Source of the DNA: Pyropia yezoensis
Lineage: Eukaryota; Rhodophyta; Bangiophyceae; Bangiales; Bangiaceae
Length of the DNA: 64,000 bases
Direction: 5' to 3'
NCBI GenBank assembly: GCA_009829735.1
Contig: CM020620.1
Span: 25,700,951 to 25,764,950 of the forward strand
Position 1 is the stretch's first letter. The number at the start of each line of letters is the position of its first letter. The notes below the pieces were generated by a model. The model saw only the letters and a program-made list of their open reading frames with translations, made no database searches and was not told where the DNA came from. A program made the translations under genes and the position numbers. This document shows positions 48,899 to 58,149 of the stretch, piece by piece.

Positions 48899-51800
48899 TT
48901 ACAGCCCCAGGTGTGCGGCCGACACGTGCAGCGCGACCTCCGCGTCCTCCACGGCGAGGGCGCACTGGTACAGGCGCGGCCAGCTCCCGACGCCAACGCC
49001 TTCCAGGCGGGCCACCTCAACACCCACATCTGCACCAGGTCGCGGCAGCCCGGGCGTCTGTGCCACGCGGCCCACCCGTTCAGCGTCTGCTTGCATGGCC
49101 CACCGCCCGGCAAAGTATCGCACCAGCTCCAACGACAAGGCAGAATGGCAGGACAGCCCGGGGGGGGGCTCCCAGACAGCAGCATCATCTCCCATGACAG
49201 ACGAGGGTGGGTTGATCATCAGCTCAATCTCCTCCCCGACAGCCGCACCACTACCGCCTCGGCCCTCGCTGTCGGTCTCCCCCCCCGCCCCTGCTGCTGT
49301 TGTAGCTGTAGCAGCAGCGACCGACGCGGCTTCGATTGTCCGTGCGGCCGCAATGACATCGGATGTGACCACCCCCGAGCTTTCGTAGCCCCCCACCAGC
49401 ACCTGGTTGACAAACTCCCGACGCAGACGAGCCCGACTCGCGTCCATGACAACAGCATCCGAGTCGCAGCTGATGACCAAACGGTGCTGGCCCAGGACGG
49501 CCCGTATACACGCTGCCGCCGTCACACACGTCCCCGCAAACGTGTCCAGTACAATGTCCCCGGGCTGGGAAAACCGCAATAGGAGCTCGAGGATGAGGGC
49601 AAGACACTTTTGCTCTGGTCGTATCCATTGCCGCGACCCGTCCCGCCATCGAAGCACCACCTCCTTAAAGTGTGGCGGTCTCACATTGTCAATGACATTG
49701 TCGTGGGCCAGGAACCGCGACGGCACAGCGTTCCAAGTACGGTAGTTGACCATGGCGTAGCACTCTTCCCGGGACACCCCAGCGCGCGTGGCGTGGACAA
49801 TAAACTCGACCTTGTTGGACAGGTTGGTCGTGCTCTGCCGCAGCGAGTTCACCGCGTGTGCGTCCTTGATCGCCACCAGCGGGTGGCCGTCCACTCGAAA
49901 CGCGGACAGGCTCTTCCTCCCCACCGGGTCCATATCCTTGAGCGCCTTGAGCGTGTCCATCCACGGACCCAGCTGACCCGCAGAGCAAAAAATGAGCACA
50001 TGGCCGCCAGGGCGGACAACGGTCTGGAACAACCGGGCGGCACGCTGCATGTCGTCAGAGGTAAACACGTCATGTGCAGACTGCTCCAGGCTCCTGTCCG
50101 CCCGAATGTTGTACGGAGGATCACAGAGCACCAGCTGTACCGAAGAACTAATAAAGGGGGGGAGGGTGTGCTCGCCTGTCGGTGTAGAGGTTGTCGTCGC
50201 CCGCCCCCCGCCGCTGCCGTCCCCGTGGATGCCACGCGCACCGCCACCACCCTCGCGACGAGACGCGTTGGACCGCGCCGCCACTTTTGTGGCGTGTGCC
50301 GAGAGCAAGTCATCAAACCCACAAGCGTAGGTCGCACAAACCTGGCCCATGGCATCATCCAGCACGCCCCAGGCTTCCCCCAGGTCAGCCTGCGGAGCAT
50401 CACCGGGGCCGTCGGGCCGCTGAGGCTGCTGACACGGCCGGTCCTGCCGGCCATCCCCACACAGCAACGCCGCCCATCGGCCAATTGACAGCCCGGATTG
50501 ACACCCTCCCACCACCTGCTGCTCTGCCATCAAGCCAGCCACTCTGCAGTCAGCACGAAACGCCAACTCAATCGTTCTGGCGGAAGATGCACAACGGTCG
50601 GGCGCAGGTGACAGCCCCCGACGAGCGACGGTAGACGCCGTCGCCCACGCAGGCGCCGTACCCCCGCGGCCAGCGGGGGGGGGGCTTGAAAACGCAGTCA
50701 GCCCCGCCAAGACGCTGCGCAGTACTCTAGGCACATTGCCAGACAGGCGGTCCCACTCTGGGTGCCTGTAGTCCGCCACGGTCAAGAAGCCCGCGACCTT
50801 GCGCTGCTTACGACGCCGCTGTCCAGTGTGGGCTGCGGCGTCACCGTCGCCCGCAGGGGTCGCGGCGCTCGCGTCACCCCGACCTCCACGGCCCAGCAGG
50901 CCGCGCGTCACCGTAATGCCCAGGCGGTCTGCGCCGGTGCACACGTGTACGTGCTCAAGCATGGTGCCAGCGGCCGCACGGAGCTGAGCATCTGCAAGCG
51001 GCGTCAGCCTCCCCACCGCCCTCTGCTCATCATCTTGTCCATCCGACTGCTCGCCTGACACTGCGCTCTGCCGTTGTACCGGGACAGTGCCACCACGGAC
51101 CGGCCCTTTGCTGGTGTGCAGGTCCACTGCCTGTCCGTCGGGCGATGTGAGGTTGTCCTCTGCGTCCAATGGCCGCCCCAGCGCCACGAAGAAGCCCACA
51201 GACGGGCACCAGAGCATGTGCGTAGACAGCATCACCTCGGCGGAGCGAAAACCCCGACTGCGCGCCACGACATCCCAACCAGAAACGACGTCGCGAACAA
51301 TAGTCCGAATTCGGGCTGCCACGCCGTCCAAACAGCCGGCTAGACGCTCCTCGTACTGCCGTTCCTGCTCGCCCGTGTGTGGAGTCCATGTGGACGGGGA
51401 TGCCCGCCGGAGATGCTGCTCAAGACAGTAGTAACACGACATGGACAAAACGTGCTCAAATGCACGAAAGGTGGACAGGTCGTCGTCGTCGTCGTCCACA
51501 GTGTCTGACGGGGTACGGCGACCACCCACACCGAGCACGTCGCGAAGCAGTAGGTGTTGCGCTAGCCCGGGACACGCGCGCCAACTTTCCCTTACAGGGC
51601 GATCTGGGGCATCCTCCTCTTCCGTCTGACACCGTCGGCGGGACGCCCAACGACAGAGCTCGGCAACGCCATCAACCTCGCCGCCCAGTACAAGCAGCAG
51701 TTGCCACACCCTCAGGTCAACATCCCCGTCCGCGGGGACGGGCCCCAGCCTAACGTTCCGCTGCCGGTGCATGTCCTCGTCATCCGAGGGGTCTTCGGCC

Positions 51801-52489
51801 CCAGCACGGGGGACAGTACCGCTCGCGGTTGCCACTGTGTGCCACCGCGACCCGGATGCAAAGCGCAGTACCCGACCACGACTGAAGGAAGCACGCGGTA
51901 CTGCTACGAACCGCTTCAGTACCCACACGGCTCCATAGACCCCGCGCGGGATGCTATCGTGCAGCCAGCGAGTGCGGGAATGTAGCCTGGGTTGGCCTAC
52001 TCTGTCCCACAGATAGACCGGATCCATGTTAACCATAGGCCGGCAATGGTGCTCGCACCAGTCGACAAGATCAGCCCATGTCCCAGAGCGTAGCAAGAGC
52101 CCTCCCTTGCCCTCCAGGGAATGGAGGACAAATAGATCGCGCAAAGACCCAAGGACGTAGACGACAACCCCACAAGGATACGGCAAAGGTGGTGAAGACG
52201 TCTCTGCTCGCGCTACCGCCAACGCGGCACGCTCTGCGAAGATTGTGACAAGGTTGACCACCTCTACAGAATCACTTGACGGCATGGTGGTGACGCAGGT
52301 AAGGGGCCACAAGCCGGGGAAGAGAACGCAGCCTAGGTCGCACCGTGCCGACAGTAGACGTGGAGAGGAACGGCGATGACGGTGCCGAGAGGAGACCGGC
52401 AAGGAGACTAACACTGGTCGTATCTTAAGTACAAATGAATTTGCTTCCAGTACAGGGAACGCCTCGTCCGAGTTGTCCATTACCAACAT
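48899..52489 (-). CDS. Bacterial-type DNA N6-adenine/N4-cytosine methyltransferase
   Basis: 1196 residues from the first ATG (52489; another candidate is MPSSDSVEV at 52285). The catalytic domain is C-terminal: the DPPY motif in LVLCDPPYNIRADRS (about residue 789), then VRPGGHVLIFCSAGQL, then RPEQKCLALILELL and the SAM-binding motif VLDTFAGTCVTAAACI (about 980). Catalytic motif before SAM motif is the beta-class order of the N6_N4_Mtase family, typical of bacterial restriction-modification and phage enzymes, not of eukaryotic MT-A70 proteins. The N-terminal 780 residues are unrecognised and could hold target recognition or chromatin contacts. The 18-bp palindromes lie 45-280 bp upstream of the ATG. 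The SET domain follows in the same frame after the TAA. Confidence 0.85.
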   Translation of the reverse strand: MLVMDNSDEAFPVLEANSFVLKIRPVLVSLPVSSRHRHRRSSPRLLSARCDLGCVLFPGLWPLTCVTTMPSSDSVEVVNLVTIFAERAALAVARAETSSPPLPYPCGVVVYVLGSLRDLFVLHSLEGKGGLLLRSGTWADLVDWCEHHCRPMVNMDPVYLWDRVGQPRLHSRTRWLHDSIPRGVYGAVWVLKRFVAVPRASFSRGRVLRFASGSRWHTVATASGTVPRAGAEDPSDDEDMHRQRNVRLGPVPADGDVDLRVWQLLLVLGGEVDGVAELCRWASRRRCQTEEEDAPDRPVRESWRACPGLAQHLLLRDVLGVGGRRTPSDTVDDDDDDLSTFRAFEHVLSMSCYYCLEQHLRRASPSTWTPHTGEQERQYEERLAGCLDGVAARIRTIVRDVVSGWDVVARSRGFRSAEVMLSTHMLWCPSVGFFVALGRPLDAEDNLTSPDGQAVDLHTSKGPVRGGTVPVQRQSAVSGEQSDGQDDEQRAVGRLTPLADAQLRAAAGTMLEHVHVCTGADRLGITVTRGLLGRGGRGDASAATPAGDGDAAAHTGQRRRKQRKVAGFLTVADYRHPEWDRLSGNVPRVLRSVLAGLTAFSSPPPAGRGGTAPAWATASTVARRGLSPAPDRCASSARTIELAFRADCRVAGLMAEQQVVGGCQSGLSIGRWAALLCGDGRQDRPCQQPQRPDGPGDAPQADLGEAWGVLDDAMGQVCATYACGFDDLLSAHATKVAARSNASRREGGGGARGIHGDGSGGGRATTTSTPTGEHTLPPFISSSVQLVLCDPPYNIRADRSLEQSAHDVFTSDDMQRAARLFQTVVRPGGHVLIFCSAGQLGPWMDTLKALKDMDPVGRKSLSAFRVDGHPLVAIKDAHAVNSLRQSTTNLSNKVEFIVHATRAGVSREECYAMVNYRTWNAVPSRFLAHDNVIDNVRPPHFKEVVLRWRDGSRQWIRPEQKCLALILELLLRFSQPGDIVLDTFAGTCVTAAACIRAVLGQHRLVISCDSDAVVMDASRARLRREFVNQVLVGGYESSGVVTSDVIAAARTIEAASVAAATATTAAGAGGETDSEGRGGSGAAVGEEIELMINPPSSVMGDDAAVWEPPPGLSCHSALSLELVRYFAGRWAMQADAERVGRVAQTPGLPRPGADVGVEVARLEGVGVGSWPRLYQCALAVEDAEVALHVSAAHLGL

Positions 52490-52534
52490 ACCTACCAATC
52501 ATTTAAAAGAATTACAGCATCGGAACCATGAGTT

Positions 52535-52771
52535 TGTTATGTACATAACATCGCGAGGTGTCAGAGCACCCGCGCCGAACCCGTGCTCGCGATATGTACA
52601 TAACGCGTCTCACCGGATTGCGATGCAGTCTGGCCCCGGAGGGGCGATTTTGCGCAACGACACAGCGGCGGGCTTGTCCACCCTTCCTTGCTGAGCAAAT
52701 GTAATCCTGTCAGATGTTTCTTGCCCCGTCGCACGAGCGCCCGTCCAGTGGTCGCGTTATGTACATAACGC
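52535..52771. repeat. Second cluster of the TTATGTACATAA palindrome
   Basis: Three copies: TGTTATGTACATAACA (52535-52550), GATATGTACATAACGC (52591-52606) and an exact GCGTTATGTACATAACGC (52754-52771). They lie in the promoter region of the methyltransferase gene and match the array at 36838-37213. Confidence 0.85.
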
Positions 52772-53033
52772 AAACCAGGGGTTGTTCCCAAAGACAAGAG
52801 GCACGCACGCCGACTGAGTCGTCTCATCAGCAGCGTGATTGTGTCGTGGACAGTTAGGCGAGCCGTGGAGAGTTCTCGTTATGAAAATCGACACCTGGAG
52901 ACTGGGCGTGAACACCTCGCCGAGACATTATCACATGACAAGGCCAACGGGCCACGTCCTCCACCTTTCCACAAACGACAGAAAACAACACTACCAAAGC
53001 AGTCGTAGATAAGAGAGACAACGCTGTCCAGTA

Positions 53034-55298
53034 CTACACAACCGTCGGCGGCCCTCGAGGATCGTAGTCTTCATCCGACGAGCTAGACTGCTGGGAGTCG
53101 TCTGCATCATCTTCATCATCCTTGTCCCGGGACGAGGTGTCTGATACGTCCGCCCCTTCTGCAGGGTGGGCATCTTCCACGTCACTGGCGTACACCATTT
53201 CGCCACAATTCTTGCACTTGCTCGGCTCGAGACACGGGGCGCCAGTGCCCTCACCAAACAACCACCCAGGGACCTTGAATATGGCGTCTCGCAGCGGCTC
53301 GTCAAAACGTTGTAAGTAGAGGTGCAGCCGGATGGAGTGCGAGTAGGACAGCAATGCCGGCGCGGCGCGCAGTCGCCAGAGATCGTCCTCGTGACCGGCA
53401 CCACAGTGTGCAACGTCCGCGCGGACGACGAGGAGACCACCCGCAGGCACAACCACCCTCTCAGGTCTCACCAGATGCGGGACATCCAGCTTCTTCTCCA
53501 GGCGATGGACAACGTGAAAGCTGCCGGGATACACAACCACAGTGAACCCATCCTTACCGGCCGCCATGGCAAAGTAGTTGTGGCTGCGCGGGCGCGCGAA
53601 CGTCTGTAGCGGCGCTCGGCGGCTGTCGTCGGCATTCTGGTCAGTAGGGGGGTCTGGTTTCCCAGCACGGACAGTGGCGTCCACGTGTGGCTGTTGCCGC
53701 AGCGCTCGAGAGGTGGTCAGCAATACCCGGGCGCCAGACTTGGGCACCCGCACCAGTGGGCGCTCATTAAGCTGCTGCGCCGTCTGTGCACCGACCAGCA
53801 CTTGGTGAGCCATGGCAGCCATCAGCATGTCACAGTGCAGCTTGGTCTTGTACAAGTCGTCCGCGTCCTTATCGTCCCTATTGGCGGCCAGAGCCAACTG
53901 TCGCACGGTGAGCCGCCCCTGACCACGTTTCATTGCGGTTTCGTCGACCTTGCCAAGTTCGACGTTGTGGATGGGCGTCCACATCGGGTCGTCGTCCTTG
54001 AGCGCGGCTTCACCCGGAAACTTGTTGATCACAGATTGAAGAAAATCGCCGACGGGGTCCATCTTGGTCGGGGGTGTGGATGATCCAGACGAGACGGCAG
54101 CGCCGTCGACGCCGACTTCCGCGCCACCACCACCCTCCACACGGGTCATGCAGGTCATCGCGTGCTTGACCACCGTCCAGCCTCGCTCGACCAGCTCGGT
54201 CCCGTACTGGATCCGCGCTAGGTTGGCCAGCAGCAAACGGGTGTCGGGGATATGTCGATCGCGTTCCACCGCGGCGGGGGGGGCGCCGGGCACGTCCAGG
54301 GCCAGGTATGTGTAGTCAAGGAGCGCCAAGCCACGGTCGCACATGAGCGTCTCGGCTGCATTACCCATTGCGTCCCATGTGGACCGTGGAACAAAGTCGC
54401 GGCTCTGGTGCTCCAGGGGCAGCAGGAGAGCAAAGGGCGGCAGCGGCGTCCGCACAGCAGTATCACGGGGCCCAGAAGAGAGGTCCAATGCCCGGCGATT
54501 CTCCTTGGCCGCCTCCTTCATACTGTCAGGGATGTCGGGTACGGTATCCTCATAGGCCTGGTCGTCGTCCTCCGGAGAGCCTCCTGGAACACTTGGACGC
54601 CCTAGTGTGACAGTGCGCTTGCGTGCAAACGCCCCATGACCGCCACCTTGTCCACGGCCACCCCCTCCACTGCCAGCGCTTCCGCGGCCACCGGGAGCTC
54701 CAGCACCACTCTTCCCCTTCTTTCGCGGCGCCGTCCGGCGACGCTTCTTTTTGGGCGGTGCCACAGGCGCTCCGCCACTAGCATCAGAAGCGTTCTCTTC
54801 CGAATGTGGCTTGCGCGGGCGCGTGAGTCGGTTTGACTTGCGAACGCCCCCGTCGCCGACGGCACCGTCGCCACCGTTGGCCGGCTCCTCGGGGCCGGCT
54901 GTGCCCGCAACGTCAGGCACAGCGGGTGCCTCGTCCCCGCCCTCACCGCCGTCACCATCGCCCCCACCGCCCCCGCCGTCGCCGCCGTCACCACCACCTC
55001 CGCCGTCGCCACCACCTCCACCGTCGCCACCGCCCCCGCCGTCGCCACCGTCGCCATTGTCGTCACCGTCGCCACCGTCACCACCGTCGCCATTGTCGTC
55101 ACCGTCACCACCAGCGGCCCCGCCGGTGCCGGTCACGTGGTCGCCTACAACCTCGCCATCACCTCCGCCACCGACCCCACCATCACCTCCACCACCTCCG
55201 CTCCCGCCTCCGCTCCCAACTCCGCTCCCAGCTCCGCTCCCAGCACCGTCGCCGTCACCGTCGCCGTCACCATCGCCACCGGTGGTACGGCGACCCAT
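53034..55298 (-). CDS. 2OG-Fe(II)-oxygenase-like protein with disordered N-terminus
   Basis: 754 residues from the ATG at 55298. The N-terminal 150 residues are GDGDG/GGGSGG repeats, followed by basic clusters (PPKKKRRRTAPRKKGKSG) that look like nuclear-localisation or DNA-contact sequence. The C-terminal region (about 520-665) resembles the double-stranded beta-helix of phytanoyl-CoA-type 2-oxoglutarate oxygenases: QPHVDAT supplies H-x-D, YFAMAAGKDGFTVVVYPGSF is the middle strand pair, VPAGGLLVVRADVAHCGAG supplies the distal His, and IRLHLYLQR supplies the Arg. The substrate is unknown; oxidative demethylation of DNA or protein is possible given the neighbours. The tail has a CKNCG pair and is very acidic. 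The frame is open from 55400, right after the TAA of the upstream ORF. Confidence 0.65.
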   Translation of the reverse strand: MGRRTTGGDGDGDGDGDGAGSGAGSGVGSGGGSGGGGGDGGVGGGGDGEVVGDHVTGTGGAAGGDGDDNGDGGDGGDGDDNGDGGDGGGGGDGGGGGDGGGGGDGGDGGGGGGDGDGGEGGDEAPAVPDVAGTAGPEEPANGGDGAVGDGGVRKSNRLTRPRKPHSEENASDASGGAPVAPPKKKRRRTAPRKKGKSGAGAPGGRGSAGSGGGGRGQGGGHGAFARKRTVTLGRPSVPGGSPEDDDQAYEDTVPDIPDSMKEAAKENRRALDLSSGPRDTAVRTPLPPFALLLPLEHQSRDFVPRSTWDAMGNAAETLMCDRGLALLDYTYLALDVPGAPPAAVERDRHIPDTRLLLANLARIQYGTELVERGWTVVKHAMTCMTRVEGGGGAEVGVDGAAVSSGSSTPPTKMDPVGDFLQSVINKFPGEAALKDDDPMWTPIHNVELGKVDETAMKRGQGRLTVRQLALAANRDDKDADDLYKTKLHCDMLMAAMAHQVLVGAQTAQQLNERPLVRVPKSGARVLLTTSRALRQQPHVDATVRAGKPDPPTDQNADDSRRAPLQTFARPRSHNYFAMAAGKDGFTVVVYPGSFHVVHRLEKKLDVPHLVRPERVVVPAGGLLVVRADVAHCGAGHEDDLWRLRAAPALLSYSHSIRLHLYLQRFDEPLRDAIFKVPGWLFGEGTGAPCLEPSKCKNCGEMVYASDVEDAHPAEGADVSDTSSRDKDDEDDADDSQQSSSSDEDYDPRGPPTVV

Positions 55299-55400
55299 GC
55301 GGGCATCGGCATCAGGCCTGGTCCCCGCGACGGCACTATTGCCACCCCCTTCACGTAAACCGGCCCTGGTAGCCGCCGGCGCCGTACCCGACGCGGTGGC

Positions 55401-56330
55401 TTAATCGGTACGGAGGGGGCAGTCCTGCTCATCCGGGGGAGGGGTTATGAAGGCCCGCACCTTGGCTGCCCACTCGGGGAAGAAGAGCTCGTGAAACGAC
55501 AGGTCTTCCACAAACCTGAAAGGGTCTTCTGCACCACCCGACGCCGCCGTGCCCCTGCTTCCGGGTCGACCCTTGCCCTTGCCCTTGCCGCCGCCACCGC
55601 CACCCGCAGTCAAGACGGCTCGGGCCGGTGGCTGTGGAGAGTCGTACTTGGTGATGACCAACACCTGGAGCTCGTCCAGCAGCGAGAGGTTCTGTCGGCG
55701 ACGCTTCTGCTTCAACACGTCCGTCAGAGGCGCTTTGTGTGTGAAAACTGCACACCCAGCCGCAAGCGCCTGCGCCTCTGCAATTGCTCGGTCCTTGGCC
55801 GATGCGAGGCGAAGAAGGGTGCGCCGCATCTTCGCTTCGTTGATCGCGAAGCGCACGAAATAGACAAGAGTAGCAAAGAACGCAGAGTCGGTGCCCCGTG
55901 TCAGCCGCCGGATGGCATTGTTGCCCGCGTTGCGACGACCCGTCCACTCCCAACCGACCTGGAGCATCCACAGGCGCACCTCATTGCAGTACACCAGCGG
56001 TACGCCCCCCAAAGTGCAAAGTGCCGGAGACACACACGACTCGGTCGTCAAGGCGTGCTCGCCCCGTGAGCCCACAGAGTCGGTGATGCGCTTGATAATG
56101 TACTCGCCAGACCGCTCGTCCTCAATGTAGATCAGGGCAATATTGATCATGCGTCGTAAGACGGCCTTGCCAATACGGGACGTTTCCGAGCCGCCCCTGA
56201 CGGTCGCGTCGTCTTGGTCCTCTTGTTCACGGTCCACCTCATCGGACTCACGGTGAGCAAGGTCCACGTCCATGGGGTCCTGCTTGCGGTTGTCCATATA
56301 GTTGTAGAAGATGCGAATGAGGTCCGACAT
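55401..56330 (-). CDS. Hypothetical protein between the ParB-like and oxygenase-like ORFs
   Basis: 309 residues from the ATG at 56330, with ordinary (not low-complexity) composition: MSDLIRIFYNYMDNRKQ, an acidic linker, and a mainly helical body (AVLRRMINIALIYIEDE, FFATLVYFVRFAINEAKMRR). A glycine/lysine-rich loop precedes the C-terminus SFHELFFPEWAAKVRAF. No family recognised. It begins two codons after the TAG ending the ParB-like ORF and ends at a TAA after which the oxygenase-like frame continues unshifted, so the three ORFs form one same-frame series. Confidence 0.7.
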   Translation of the reverse strand: MSDLIRIFYNYMDNRKQDPMDVDLAHRESDEVDREQEDQDDATVRGGSETSRIGKAVLRRMINIALIYIEDERSGEYIIKRITDSVGSRGEHALTTESCVSPALCTLGGVPLVYCNEVRLWMLQVGWEWTGRRNAGNNAIRRLTRGTDSAFFATLVYFVRFAINEAKMRRTLLRLASAKDRAIAEAQALAAGCAVFTHKAPLTDVLKQKRRRQNLSLLDELQVLVITKYDSPQPPARAVLTAGGGGGGKGKGKGRPGSRGTAASGGAEDPFRFVEDLSFHELFFPEWAAKVRAFITPPPDEQDCPLRTD

Positions 56331-56336
56331 ACTGTG

Positions 56337-58085
56337 CTAGAACAGAGACTGCTTCTTGCCCAAAGGTTGGCGGTTGTTGTACTCTCGTAGCCAGCTTGTA
56401 ATGAAGTGGATGTTGTCCACGTCGCTCATCTCCTTGGCCTTGGCCGCCGTCGAGTTGGCGCGCAACCCCAACGTGAGGGCCATCATGAGCGTCAAGGGTC
56501 GCCCGTCACGCCGAACGATGACCGCCACTTGCACGTCACCGACAGCGTTGGCGTGCCCTTCCTTGTGCAGCTCCCGCAGCGCCGTCAGTCGATGCGCGCC
56601 GTCCACGAGTAAAAAGCTATCCTCGGCCCCGGGACACTCTGGGTCTGCGCATACGGATATCATTCCGTACGTGGTCGTATAACCAAAGTCGCGGTACGAC
56701 CGCAGCTGTTCGTCGACAGTGCCGCGGTTGATCGTACGCACCGTCCGCGGGGCAATGCGAATGGCGTCGATCGGTACATGCCGCTTCGACGCGATAACGT
56801 AGTCGCTGGAAGGACCGACCCACGTAGGCGCCGACGCCGTCACCACGCCACTGTCCATATGCGGTACTGGAACATCCCCTGGTGCTGGTGGCAGCTGCTC
56901 ATCGTCAGACGGGGCCCGAGAGTTGCTGTCAGAACGACGGTCATCAGCGACGTCACGGCCATCGCCGTCTCCACCACTGCCCGGTCCGCCGGACCCACTC
57001 GCTCCGCCGGTGCCAGCACGACGACCAGAACTGCCGCCAGCGACGCCACGACCGTCGCCGTCTCCACCACCGCCTGGTCGGCCCGCCCCACCCGCTCCCG
57101 CTGATGCACCACCTCCGCCTCCACCACCGCCACCACCACCGCCACCCCGACCGTCACCCCGACCGTCACGCTCGGCGCTACGACTGCGACCACGCTCAGC
57201 GTCACGGGAAGTCGTGCGAGGTCGGTCAGCCCCGCCATCGGCCCGACGTCCGCCGTCATCGCCTCCGCGTCCACCACGATCGGTGCTTCGAGCGTGACCG
57301 CGACCACGATCCGTAGCGTCACGGGAAGTCGTGCGAGGTCGGTCAGCCCCGCCATCAGCTCGACGCCCGCCGCCATCAGCCCGACGTCCGCCGTCATCGC
57401 CTCCGCGTCCACCACGATCGGTGCTTCGAGCGTGACCGCGACCACGATCCGTAGCGTCACGGGAAGTCGTGCGAGGTCGGTCAGCCCCGCCATCAGCTCG
57501 ACGTCCGCCGCCATCGGCCCGACGTCCGCCGTCATCGCCTCCGCGTCCACCGCGATCGGTGCTACGAGCCTGACTGCGACCACGATCAGTGGTGTCACGG
57601 GAAGTCGTGCGAGGTCGGTCGCCACCGCCATCAGCTCGACGTCCGCCGTCATCGCCTCCACGTCCACCGCGATCGGTGCTTCGAGCGTGACCGCGACCAC
57701 GATCGGTAGTGTCTCGGGAGGTCGTGCGAGGCCGGCCGGCGTCGCGAAAAGCGTGACCAAGTCGGTCAGTGCCGCGGCTATCCCGACGTCCGCCGTCATC
57801 GTCACCACGTCCGTCGCGATCAGCGTTTCGCAGGGCGACTCCTCGGTCGCCATTATCGGATCCGTGACCGATGCTGCCACCACTAGAGATACCGCCACGT
57901 CCACCACCGCTACCACCACCACTACCACCACCGCGGGCACCGCCACGCCCACCATCGCTACCGCCACCACGGGGACCGCCACGGGCACCGCCCCGGGCAC
58001 CACCCCGGGCACCGCCACCACCACCGCCGCCACCACCGCCACGGCCACCACCACGGGCACCACCACCGGCCTTTCCCGGTGCCAT
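56337..58085 (-). CDS. ParB/sulfiredoxin-fold protein with RGG/RD repeats
   Basis: 582 residues from the ATG at 58085. Residues 1-330 are glycine/arginine-rich: GGARGGARGG tracts, then several copies of a repeat containing RGHARSTDRGGRGGDDGG, which resemble RNA- or phase-separation-prone RGG tails. The C-terminal domain (about 435-580) has the ParB/Srx signature: HVPIDAIRIAP, then VDEQLRSYRDFGY, then LLVDGAHRLTALRELHKEGH, where D-G-x-H-R is the conserved nucleotide-binding motif. ParB-family proteins use this fold as a CTPase or nuclease; no helix-turn-helix for parS-like binding is evident. It heads the minus-strand series leading to the oxygenase-like protein. Confidence 0.75.
   Translation of the reverse strand: MAPGKAGGGARGGGRGGGGGGGGGGARGGARGGARGGPRGGGSDGGRGGARGGGSGGGSGGGRGGISSGGSIGHGSDNGDRGVALRNADRDGRGDDDGGRRDSRGTDRLGHAFRDAGRPRTTSRDTTDRGRGHARSTDRGGRGGDDGGRRADGGGDRPRTTSRDTTDRGRSQARSTDRGGRGGDDGGRRADGGGRRADGGADRPRTTSRDATDRGRGHARSTDRGGRGGDDGGRRADGGGRRADGGADRPRTTSRDATDRGRGHARSTDRGGRGGDDGGRRADGGADRPRTTSRDAERGRSRSAERDGRGDGRGGGGGGGGGGGGGASAGAGGAGRPGGGGDGDGRGVAGGSSGRRAGTGGASGSGGPGSGGDGDGRDVADDRRSDSNSRAPSDDEQLPPAPGDVPVPHMDSGVVTASAPTWVGPSSDYVIASKRHVPIDAIRIAPRTVRTINRGTVDEQLRSYRDFGYTTTYGMISVCADPECPGAEDSFLLVDGAHRLTALRELHKEGHANAVGDVQVAVIVRRDGRPLTLMMALTLGLRANSTAAKAKEMSDVDNIHFITSWLREYNNRQPLGKKQSLF
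57200..57740. repeat. Coding minisatellite in the ParB-like gene
   Basis: About four units of 100-150 bp built on GTCACGGGAAGTCGTGCGAG and ACGTCCGCCGTCATCGCCTC, encoding the RTTSRDxTDRGRGHARSTDR repeats. Confidence 0.85.
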
Positions 58086-58149
58086 CCGTCCTAGACAGCC
58101 ACCAAGGGGTGTCGGCCGCGCCACCACGCGCACCAAACAGACCGCAAAC

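Noticed and set aside
48826-48902. A 76-bp intron starting at GTAAGT that would remove the stop between methyltransferase and SET
   Set aside because: It would delete the conserved GRGVF motif and join the wrong phase, so it does not explain the same-frame stop.
56337-58085. Plasmid-type ParB partition protein
   Set aside because: Only the ParB/Srx-fold domain is visible. There is no helix-turn-helix and no ParA partner, so a partition function cannot be claimed.
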